This document shows, in pieces, positions 1-5,991 of a DNA stretch of 7,497 nt. A program made the translations under genes and the position numbers. Every line of letters begins with the position of its first letter. Positions within the stretch are counted from its first letter, which is position 1. The notes below the pieces were generated by a model that worked only from the letters and a program-made list of their open reading frames with translations, did not search any database and was not told the origin of the DNA. This DNA is from Planctomycetaceae bacterium (GTDB taxonomy: Bacteria > Planctomycetota > Planctomycetia > Planctomycetales > Planctomycetaceae), in contig WFOZ01000488.1 in NCBI GenBank assembly GCA_015487825.1, forward strand, positions 1 through 7,497, given 5' to 3'.

Positions 1-111
1 AAATACTCTCCCTCACACACACCAGAGACAACCCCAGCGGGAGCGGCTGAAAGAACAGTCACTTTGAAATAAAACGAACCTCCTCCCAAAAATTGCCCTG
101 CTGTCCGGAGG

Positions 112-171
112 GTAGGCATTCCTGTCTGCCCATAATAGGACTCCCCGACAACTACAGGCAAGAATGCCTGT
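112..171. repeat. short inverted repeat pair, intergenic
   Basis: AGGCATTC at 114-121 is matched in inverted orientation by GAATGCCT at 162-169, and similarity continues imperfectly for about 19 bp on each side (roughly 14 of 19 identical). The right copy is itself a perfect hairpin: ACAGGCA (154-160), loop AGAA, TGCCTGT (165-171). The arrangement looks like a short interspersed intergenic repeat, or two copies of one placed head to head, rather than part of a gene. Whether it recurs elsewhere in the genome cannot be seen from this window. Confidence 0.5.
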
Positions 172-252
172 GCTGCCATCATATTTTATAAAATCACCCA
201 GCACGGCTGGTTCATTCTGATAGCCGTAACCAAACTGATATTTTTTCTAAAA

Positions 253-271
253 TTTGCGAGCCGTTCGCAAA
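253..271 (+). terminator. dyad followed by short T run, possible terminator
   Basis: TTTGCGA (253-259) and TCGCAAA (265-271) form a perfect 7-bp stem around the 5-base loop GCCGT, followed on the plus strand by CTTTT. On the minus strand the same dyad is followed by TTTTAG, so it could act weakly in both directions. The T run is short and no gene ends just before it, so an operator or a structural dyad is also possible. Confidence 0.3.
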
Positions 272-375
272 CTTTTACCGTTAGTAATATAAGACACTCT
301 GGAATCAAATAACGTGCTGTAAACACCAGACTTCAACTTAGGGAGAATAGGGCAGATAAAAAGACAAAACTGCCA

Positions 376-404
376 TTGACGATATCATTTTTGGCAATTA
401 TGAA
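376..404 (+). promoter_or_regulatory. possible sigma-70-type promoter for the chemoreceptor
   Basis: TTGACG at 376-381 (5 of 6 to the consensus -35) and TATGAA at 399-404 (4 of 6 to the -10) are 17 bases apart. This is the best-spaced pair I found upstream of the chemoreceptor and would give a leader of about 180 bases. TATAGT at 438-443 is a better -10 box but has no convincing -35 box. Planctomycete promoters are poorly defined, so this is only a candidate. Confidence 0.25.
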
Positions 405-591
405 ACGATATTCGATAAATAGATCCGATTGTTTAATTATAGTGCGTAAAAACTGGTCAACTTAACCACAAGCCTGGCCTGTTTCTAAACCGAATCTTTT
501 TGGCCCCGCCTCAATCCATAATAAAAGCATAAACAGCAGCAATTTAATTTGCGGGCCAATTGAATCAAACAAAAAATGAGGGTAAGGCAAC

Positions 592-2337
592 ATGGCAACT
601 GACACTTCTCCCGAAGTTCTCACACCGAATCCCCAAACCGATTCTCACTTTAGCCAACTGCAGGAGAGTGCAGAAAACATCACAGTGATGAACAAACTGC
701 TGAAATCTGTTCGTTCTGCAAAAACAATTCAGGGAGCAGTCAAAGCAGCGCTGGATTCAGTAACAGAAGGTTTCGGCTGGAAGTATGGCTCCTATTGGGT
801 TCGGGACAAAAGTGAGGAACTCCTGAAATTTGTAGAATCCTCAGGAAGCGTCAACGAAGAATTTGAATCAGCAACAAAAACGACCCTCTTTCGCGAAGGT
901 CAAGGGCTGGATGGTTGTGCCTGGCAAACCAGGGATTTTATTTTCGTAGAAGACATTGGTCAGTTAAAGGGATTTCTCAGAGGGCCTTCCGCAATGCGGG
1001 CGGGCATTAAATCGGCTGTCGCTTTTCCTGTTCTGGTTAATGGGGAAGTGATTGGCACAATGGATTTTTTTGCTACTGCAGTTCTGGATCTTTCCGAAGA
1101 ACGTCTGGAAACTTTACGAAATGTATGCCACCTGGTTTCGGTCACACTCGATTCAATCGATGCGCAACGGTTGAATAATATGCTGGATGACATGCCGATC
1201 AATATCATGATGGCTGATACAGATTTGGAAGTCACGTACATCAACCACTCCTCGGTGGAAATGCTCAATGAACTCTCCGAATTCTTTCCGTTTCCCATCG
1301 AAAAAACAATGGGCCAAAGCATTGATCTGTTCCATGATGAAATTAAAAATCAACATGTCCTGCTAAGCAATGCAGATAATCTGCCACACCGCATGCAGAT
1401 TCAGATCGGCCCAGAAACCCTCGATTTACAGATTTCACCCATTTGTAATAAAAACGGCGACTACCTGGGACCAATGTTGACATGGAAAGATATCACTCAT
1501 CAGGTGAAAATGGCGAATGAATTTGAACGCGATGTAAAAGGAGTGGTTTCAACAGTTACTTCTGCAGCAACTGAAATGCAGGCAACTGCGCAAACAATGA
1601 CCGGGATCACCGAAGTGACAACTCAGCAATCACAAGTTGTTACCGCGGCAAGTGAAGAAGCAACACACAATGTTGAAACGGTTTCGTCTGCTGCGGAACA
1701 ACTTTCAGCTTCGATTGCAGAAATTTCGCGTCACGTGCAGGAAGCATCGCTGATGAGTTCCACTGCTGTGGATGAGGCAGATTCCACAAATAAAACCATT
1801 AACAAACTGGGGGATACCAGTAACGAAATTGGCGAGGTGATTAAAATGATCACTTCAATTGCCCAGCAGACAAATCTGTTGGCCTTGAACGCGACTATTG
1901 AAGCAGCCCGCGCTGGAGAAGCCGGCAAAGGCTTTGCTGTTGTCGCGAACGAAGTTAAAGAACTGGCTCGCCAGACTGCCAAAGCAACCGAACAAATCAG
2001 CAACCAGATTGGTGCCATCCAATCGGCTACCGGTGTTGCGATAACTGCAGTTAATTCAATTGGCGAACGAATTGGAAAAATCAGCGAAATTCAAACAACA
2101 ATTGCCAGCGCAGTCGAAGAACAGACCGCTGCAACTAACGAGATTTCTCAAAGCATCGCAGAAACAGCTTGTCGAACAGCAGAAGTAACAAGCAGCATTA
2201 CCTCGGTTTCGCAAGCAGCTGAAGAAGGCGGACGCGGAGCAGCAGAGTTACAAGAGGCTGCTGAATCACTCTCGCGAGAGTCGAATACGCTTGATACAGT
2301 TGCGACCGAATTTCTGCAGAAATTACGTGAAGTATAA
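592..2337 (+). CDS. soluble methyl-accepting chemotaxis protein (GAF-PAS-MCP signal)
   Basis: This is a 581-residue cytoplasmic chemoreceptor that would form trimers of dimers with CheA and CheW and control a kinase output. I see no signal peptide and no membrane segment. Residues about 33-190 form a GAF domain (GLDGCAW, then [18 protein letters not shown]). Residues about 195-303 form a PAS domain of the type found in many soluble receptors ([13 protein letters not shown], then [12 protein letters not shown] and [11 protein letters not shown]). A coiled coil from about 305 leads to the highly conserved hairpin tip ([10 protein letters not shown] at 424-433, [20 protein letters not shown] following), and the return helix ends near the C-terminus. 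Glu/Gln/Ala-rich heptads such as [13 protein letters not shown] are plausible methylation sites. No C-terminal CheR-tethering pentapeptide is seen; the protein ends REV. The start has TGAGGG (577-582) 9 bases upstream. No che genes are adjacent, so its array, its ligand (small molecule, heme or redox through PAS or GAF) and whether it drives motility, type IV pili or another output are unknown. Confidence 0.93.
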   Translation: MATDTSPEVLTPNPQTDSHFSQLQESAENITVMNKLLKSVRSAKTIQGAVKAALDSVTEGFGWKYGSYWVRDKSEELLKFVESSGSVNEEFESATKTTLFREGQGLDGCAWQTRDFIFVEDIGQLKGFLRGPSAMRAGIKSAVAFPVLVNGEVIGTMDFFATAVLDLSEERLETLRNVCHLVSVTLDSIDAQRLNNMLDDMPINIMMADTDLEVTYINHSSVEMLNELSEFFPFPIEKTMGQSIDLFHDEIKNQHVLLSNADNLPHRMQIQIGPETLDLQISPICNKNGDYLGPMLTWKDITHQVKMANEFERDVKGVVSTVTSAATEMQATAQTMTGITEVTTQQSQVVTAASEEATHNVETVSSAAEQLSASIAEISRHVQEASLMSSTAVDEADSTNKTINKLGDTSNEIGEVIKMITSIAQQTNLLALNATIEAARAGEAGKGFAVVANEVKELARQTAKATEQISNQIGAIQSATGVAITAVNSIGERIGKISEIQTTIASAVEEQTAATNEISQSIAETACRTAEVTSSITSVSQAAEEGGRGAAELQEAAESLSRESNTLDTVATEFLQKLREV

Positions 2338-2350
2338 GAATCACCGAACT

Positions 2351-4630
2351 CTACCGGGGTGCTCCAAGCGTCTTCTCAAAGAATTTCAACGCGGGTTCAA
2401 ATGCAAATTCGTGACTGCCGGGCGGCTCGCTGAATTGTGGTGCAGGGCCACCTGCCTGCTGGTAAACAGGCGAGATCAGTTTTATTGATCGCTTTGCCTC
2501 TCGAGGACTGAAGCCATCTTTAACCGCATTTGAAATATGAATTGGCCGCGGAGTTACAAGCAAGGCCATCTCGGGCAAGTCGAATTGTGGCAACAACCCT
2601 GGGATTGCACCGCAAGGGCAATGATAGTTGCGGTCTTGAATAAATGAAATTCGCATACTGCCAAAGATCCCCTGCACCGAAGTGGCCGAGACACGCGGTT
2701 CAAATGCAGCAGCAGAAAGCGCAAGCAATCCTCCGGTTGAAACTCCTGTCACCCCGACCCGTACTACATCAACCTGTTTATCTTCGAAAACACGTTCCAG
2801 GAGTATCTGTTGATGGGCAAAAAGCAGGCTGTACCAGCAGTAACCATCAAGCCTCAACAGTCGATCCAGTTCGTGGTGAGTATCACGCCCCGGCTCCATG
2901 CCGACATTTTCCATCGCAAATACCAGATATCCATGCTCTGCAAACTGTGCAGCGCAGGCGTGTTGATAGCTGTCACGTTCTTCGAGAATCTGCTTCACCT
3001 TTCCATGCCCCATAAAACAGACAATCGTTGGAACATTATTCTTTTTCGCAGTTTTAGGTGTTAAACGGTAAAAGCGAAAAATTCTCACGCCATCATTTTG
3101 CACATGGTATTCCTGCTGAATAAACTTGCCACGATCGATTGAGTCGCCCACGGCGATGATCTCTGTTTTCCCCTGATATGAAAACACCAGTCGTTGGCGA
3201 AATTCATTGCGGAGATGTTGTTGCCACTCGGTCCATTGTGTTGCATTTCTGAATGGAGGAACGGCAAGAGAACGCTTGCCCGTGGCCCATTGTTCGTATG
3301 AAAAAGGCTTTTCAACTTTGACGGGGCCCGAAGTACCCGGTTTATACCCGGAAATTTTTGTTGCCAGTTTAGCATCCATCACCGCCAGGCAAATCCACCA
3401 CTTCGGTAAATCTGACAATTGTTCTCCTTTATCAAACTGACAGTAATAAACGGAAGCATAATGTTTTCCCCCTTTAAGATTGCCGTTACTGGTACCACGA
3501 TAGGCATTTTTGTGAAGTAGTTGCCAGCCGTAATCAGCAGGAGAACGCGAATCGGAAAAAGACCATGCCCCTGTATCGTTATATTGAAAAGCTGCAAAAA
3601 CAACGGCCGGCTTTTTGAATTTGAGAACAACACGATCACCGCTACCGCCATCGAAAATATATCTTGGTTGCCCATTGAATTCTTCAGGCAACTGCTGCAT
3701 TTGATATTGGCGATTTAAAAAAGTTTTCTCCCCTACCTGCGTAATCCCCGGGAAAATATTTGGGCCCTCAACAGATGCAACGACATCGTTCAAAGTGGAG
3801 AACGCTTTTTCGTTTTTTCTGATTTCCCTGAGCGTTCCAATGAGTTTCGCGACATCGTCAACCAGCAGAAAATCTGGTTGATATTGGAGTAACGGCAAAA
3901 TTTCCGATAGCTGCCCGGTTTTCCCATTCAAATGTAACCGCAAACCGAGTTTGCGTATTTGTTTAACGAGTTTGTCGTCAGGTTTTCCGTTGAGCCATCT
4001 GGGCCACAGACGAATAATTTCAACGCCAGCGTTTGCAAATGCATCAACCTGGCTCGAATCTGGAATAAAGCCCAGTTGTGTTGACTCTGGAAGCAGTTTG
4101 CGAAACTGCTTGGCCTGCGAGATGCTCCTTACTCCAACAATCACTCGCTGCGGGTCTCCAAATTTTATAACTTCCTGCGAGACCGCTTTATTGTACTCAT
4201 CGCCCTGCTCTTTCAAGTCGAGCAGAACATTGATTTTTCCACGACATAACTGCAGAGCTTCCCGTAATGTCGGAATCTGTTCGCCTTTGAACTTTTCATC
4301 AAATGACGAACCTGCATCGAGCTTCTTCAATTCTGCGATTGTCAGTGCCGAGGCCAATCCTGCGCCGCTGGTTGTTCGATCGAGAGTGGCATCGTGAAGC
4401 AAAAATAAAACGTGATCTTTGCTGGTGCGAACATCGATTTCAACAGTCGTGGCCCCAAGTTCAATCGCTCGGCGTAATGCAGAAAGCGTACACTCAGGAC
4501 GTTCGGTACTGGCCCCACGATGGGCCACTATCTGTGGAACCTCTTCTGAAGCCTGAGCTGAATCAGAAGCCAGAACAAAAAATGAGAGACTACAATTCAG
4601 AAATAACAAGAACAGACAGGAAGTTTTCAT
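2351..4630 (-). CDS. exported glycerophosphodiester phosphodiesterase / alpha-beta hydrolase fusion
   Basis: This 759-residue exported protein combines two hydrolase domains; numbering is from the Met at 4630. Residues 1-27 are a Sec signal peptide (MKTSC, a Leu/Phe-rich core, then possible cleavage after AQA). Residues about 33-270 are a GDPD TIM barrel with the catalytic set visible: H37-R38 (AHRG), P45-E46 (PECT where PENT is usual), E64 and D66 (VEIDV), H79-D80 (LLHD). It would cleave glycerophosphodiesters to glycerol 3-phosphate and an alcohol. Residues about 280-430 are beta-rich and unassigned. Residues about 445-759 are an alpha/beta hydrolase like acetyl xylan esterases or dienelactone hydrolases: nucleophile S631 in GVSTG, a YHCPC...PGLLPQFDLPE segment, D705 in AVKDGFSP and H740 in GSHEF form a likely triad. 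An in-frame ATG at 4666 adds 12 residues before the signal peptide and has no ribosome site, so 4630 is preferred; its own site (GAAAGAA) is weak. The gene converges on the chemoreceptor and is divergent from the isomerase. The domain calls are firm; the true substrate is not. Confidence 0.88.
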   Translation of the reverse strand: MKTSCLFLLFLNCSLSFFVLASDSAQASEEVPQIVAHRGASTERPECTLSALRRAIELGATTVEIDVRTSKDHVLFLLHDATLDRTTSGAGLASALTIAELKKLDAGSSFDEKFKGEQIPTLREALQLCRGKINVLLDLKEQGDEYNKAVSQEVIKFGDPQRVIVGVRSISQAKQFRKLLPESTQLGFIPDSSQVDAFANAGVEIIRLWPRWLNGKPDDKLVKQIRKLGLRLHLNGKTGQLSEILPLLQYQPDFLLVDDVAKLIGTLREIRKNEKAFSTLNDVVASVEGPNIFPGITQVGEKTFLNRQYQMQQLPEEFNGQPRYIFDGGSGDRVVLKFKKPAVVFAAFQYNDTGAWSFSDSRSPADYGWQLLHKNAYRGTSNGNLKGGKHYASVYYCQFDKGEQLSDLPKWWICLAVMDAKLATKISGYKPGTSGPVKVEKPFSYEQWATGKRSLAVPPFRNATQWTEWQQHLRNEFRQRLVFSYQGKTEIIAVGDSIDRGKFIQQEYHVQNDGVRIFRFYRLTPKTAKKNNVPTIVCFMGHGKVKQILEERDSYQHACAAQFAEHGYLVFAMENVGMEPGRDTHHELDRLLRLDGYCWYSLLFAHQQILLERVFEDKQVDVVRVGVTGVSTGGLLALSAAAFEPRVSATSVQGIFGSMRISFIQDRNYHCPCGAIPGLLPQFDLPEMALLVTPRPIHISNAVKDGFSPREAKRSIKLISPVYQQAGGPAPQFSEPPGSHEFAFEPALKFFEKTLGAPR

Positions 4631-4825
4631 CAGGTAAGTTCTTTCAATAAGTGGTGCATCAAACATCAGACAATGACTGTAATATTAGCGAATTGAGTGA
4701 TCCCGTCCTGCCTGAATGGACAAAAATGTCCGAATACGGTTGAATTTCAAGGATTTTTGCATCACTCTTCTACTAACAGCTTTCATTTGCCTGCGAATCT
4801 CTTAATGCAGACCAGGGGGTACACC
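4631..4825. promoter_or_regulatory. divergent intergenic region with a small dyad
   Basis: These 195 bases separate the minus-strand hydrolase fusion from the plus-strand isomerase and should carry both promoters. I found no well-spaced -35/-10 pair on either strand. The clearest structure is GGACA (4718-4722) and TGTCC (4727-4731) around AAAA, a compact dyad placed between the two starts, which could be an operator for a shared regulator or a small hairpin. Confidence 0.35.
4814..4820 (+). promoter_or_regulatory. ribosome binding site that sets the isomerase start
   Basis: AGGGGGT lies 5 bases before the ATG at 4826. It decides the start: the open frame runs back to an ATG at 4697, but the extra 43 residues show no family similarity, while the residues from 4826 (MKIGFHTDAF) match the normal first strand of this TIM barrel. 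Confidence 0.65.
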
Positions 4826-5692
4826 ATGAAAATTGGTTTTCATACCGATGCGTTCAATTCCGCTTATTGGAATTTTGAAAAATGCCTTCAATGGGCTGAG
4901 GCAAATGAGGTTCATTTCATCGAGTGTGGTTTGATCGATGGTGTCAGTTGGATTCATGGTCTTGGTTACCAGCCTCATGTGGCGTTGTACGAAGACCCTC
5001 TTTTGCTACAGAAAAAAATGGCGAATTACGGTGTCCGCTTTTCGCAGGTGGATGCTGCTTATCCTTTGAGTTCACTCGAGGGGCCTCTTTATGGAGTTCC
5101 CTATGTATTGAAATCGATTCCGTGGGCAAAACATGCTGGTTGCGACAAAATTGCAACAACGGACGGTTTACACAAACCCCCGGGGCTTTGCGATGAAGAA
5201 GCCATGAGCATTATGAAACGGAGTTATGAACAAATCATAGAGGTGGCAACAGCGTATGAAATCACAGTCAATATTGAACTGCATGGTTACTTTACAACGA
5301 ATCCGCAGCGTCTGGAACAGATGCTCAACTTTTGTGACAGCCCTTTTTTGCAGATCAATTTTGATACAGGAAATACATTTATTTCGGGACAGGATCCGGT
5401 CTCGTTTTGTGAACGATTCAAAGATCAGGTTTCGCATGTGCATGTGAAAGATGTGAGTGAATCGCTGGCTGCTGCCGTGCGTGGGGAAGAGACCGGAATT
5501 GCAGTGAGTCACTGTGCATTGGGTGATGGGATTAACGCAGATAACATCCGACAATGCCTCAGCATCTTGCAGAAAAATGGTTACAACGGTGTTTTGAGTA
5601 TGGAATGCGAAGGAAGCGGCGGCTCGATGATTGAAAAATCTTTGGGATGGTTACGAAATCTGATGGATGAACTCGGCATCCCCGAAGAATAA
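4826..5692 (+). CDS. sugar phosphate isomerase/epimerase family protein
   Basis: This 288-residue cytoplasmic protein belongs to the xylose-isomerase-like (AP endonuclease 2) TIM-barrel superfamily, whose members isomerise or epimerise sugars, inositols or related ketoses using a divalent metal. It begins at strand 1 (MKIGFHTDAF) with no signal peptide. The expected metal ligands are all present at usual spacing: E151 (NIELHG), D180 (NFDTGN), H206 (HVHVKD) and E260 (SMECEG). N183 replaces the His often seen in DTGH. Residues about 211-235 (SESLAAAVRGEETG and following to GDGI) form a loop between the metal His and the last strands; I recall similar loops in planctomycete relatives. The length is normal for the family. 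The gene stands alone on its strand, divergent from the phosphodiesterase/esterase fusion and convergent with the ceramidase, so context suggests sugar or polyol catabolism but does not fix a substrate. The family is confident; a specific enzyme (tagatose 3-epimerase, inosose isomerase or other) cannot be named. Confidence 0.88.
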   Translation: MKIGFHTDAFNSAYWNFEKCLQWAEANEVHFIECGLIDGVSWIHGLGYQPHVALYEDPLLLQKKMANYGVRFSQVDAAYPLSSLEGPLYGVPYVLKSIPWAKHAGCDKIATTDGLHKPPGLCDEEAMSIMKRSYEQIIEVATAYEITVNIELHGYFTTNPQRLEQMLNFCDSPFLQINFDTGNTFISGQDPVSFCERFKDQVSHVHVKDVSESLAAAVRGEETGIAVSHCALGDGINADNIRQCLSILQKNGYNGVLSMECEGSGGSMIEKSLGWLRNLMDELGIPEE

Positions 5693-5729
5693 GTATGAGT
5701 AGGGTGGTATGTCGAAAATGAAAATTGGA

Positions 5730-5776
5730 TGGCACACTCTGGCTTGTCCAGCAGTGGCACATGGCGAGCCGGGCCA
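5730..5776. repeat. GC-rich repeat segment with TGGCACA direct repeats
   Basis: TGGCACA occurs at 5730-5736 and 5755-5761, 25 bases apart, on either side of the dyad CTGG (5739-5742) and CCAG (5748-5751). Next comes GGGCCA at 5771-5776, which can pair with TGGCCC at 5782-5787 and so competes with the first hairpin of the neighbouring element. The segment reads like part of an interspersed extragenic repeat and directly adjoins the inverted pair. Its boundaries are approximate. Confidence 0.4.
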
Positions 5777-5778
5777 GG

Positions 5779-5949
5779 GGATGGCCCAGAGGCAAGCCTC
5801 TGGGTGGCGCAGCCACAAGAGGCGGGGAATGTGCTCTGTGAAACAAACAAACGTGCCAACTCAATTCAGTTCAACAGTCTGTTATTTATGGAATCACATT
5901 CCCAGCTTCCTGTTGCTTCGCAACTCAGAGGCACGCCTCTGAGCTATCC
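5779..5949. repeat. paired inverted hairpin repeat (REP/MITE-like)
   Basis: The left arm 5779-5833 and right arm 5895-5949 are inverted copies, 55 bp each, with about 44 of 55 positions identical, around a 61-bp spacer. Each arm contains two hairpins in the same order. Left: CCCAGAGGC/GCCTCTGGG (5785-5804) and GTGGC/GCCAC (5804-5816). Right: CTCAGAGGC/GCCTCTGAG (5924-5943) and GTTGC/GCAAC (5912-5924). The arms end at a perfectly matched inner 9-mer, GGGAATGTG (5825-5833) and CACATTCCC (5895-5903). Two differences between copies are paired changes that keep both stems intact (C-G to T-A in the first hairpin, G-C to T-A in the second). This looks like two REP-like units head to head, or a small non-autonomous element. 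No target-site duplication is evident. Confidence 0.7.
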
Positions 5950-5991
5950 TTCTTATTGAGATTTGATGTGACAATGATTGTTTTGCTGATG

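Larger units (their letters stand above)
1..591. other. non-coding region upstream of the chemoreceptor
   Basis: I see no convincing gene in these 591 bases. The only open frame of any length, on the minus strand through the first 200 bases, gives a cysteine- and arginine-rich peptide without recognisable motifs and runs straight across an inverted repeat. The region holds that inverted repeat (112-171), a perfect 12-bp AT palindrome (183-194), a dyad followed by CTTTT (253-271), and a possible sigma-70 promoter near 376-404. The direct repeat ACGATAT occurs at 379-385 and 405-411, around the proposed -10 box. The stretch from about 410 to 575 is AT-rich leader with no clear structure. Confidence 0.6.
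5693..5991. other. convergent intergenic region filled with repeats
   Basis: These 299 bases lie between the 3' ends of the isomerase and the ceramidase. I see no real gene: two plus-strand frames cross it, but both translate the hairpin repeats. Its content is a short echo of the isomerase start (ATGAAAATTGG at 5718), a TGGCACA direct repeat (5730-5761), and a long inverted pair of hairpin units (5779-5949). No hairpin here is followed by a good T run, so neither gene has an obvious intrinsic terminator. The hairpins themselves could still stop or stabilise transcripts. Confidence 0.6.

Noticed and set aside
13..204. 63-residue minus-strand open frame
   Set aside because: Composition is unlike a real protein, no ribosome site or motif is seen, and it runs across the inverted repeat at 112-171.
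3951..4397. 148-residue plus-strand open frame opposite the hydrolase fusion
   Set aside because: It is a shadow in antisense of the GDPD domain, whose catalytic motifs are clear on the minus strand; it has no recognisable family features.
4631..4666. Upstream ATG (4666) as the start of the hydrolase fusion
   Set aside because: It would place 12 polar residues before an otherwise standard Sec signal peptide and has no ribosome site; the ATG at 4630 is more plausible.
4697..4825. Upstream in-frame starts of the isomerase (4697 and 4805)
   Set aside because: The added residues have no TIM-barrel similarity, whereas AGGGGGT is correctly spaced before the ATG at 4826.
5785..5804. Perfect hairpin as an intrinsic terminator of the isomerase
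   Set aside because: It is followed by GC-rich sequence rather than a T run, and it recurs as part of the inverted pair, so a repeat element explains it better.
5709..5959. Two overlapping plus-strand open frames of 76-77 residues
   Set aside because: They translate the hairpin repeats, and frame-independent palindromes explain the sequence better than coding does.
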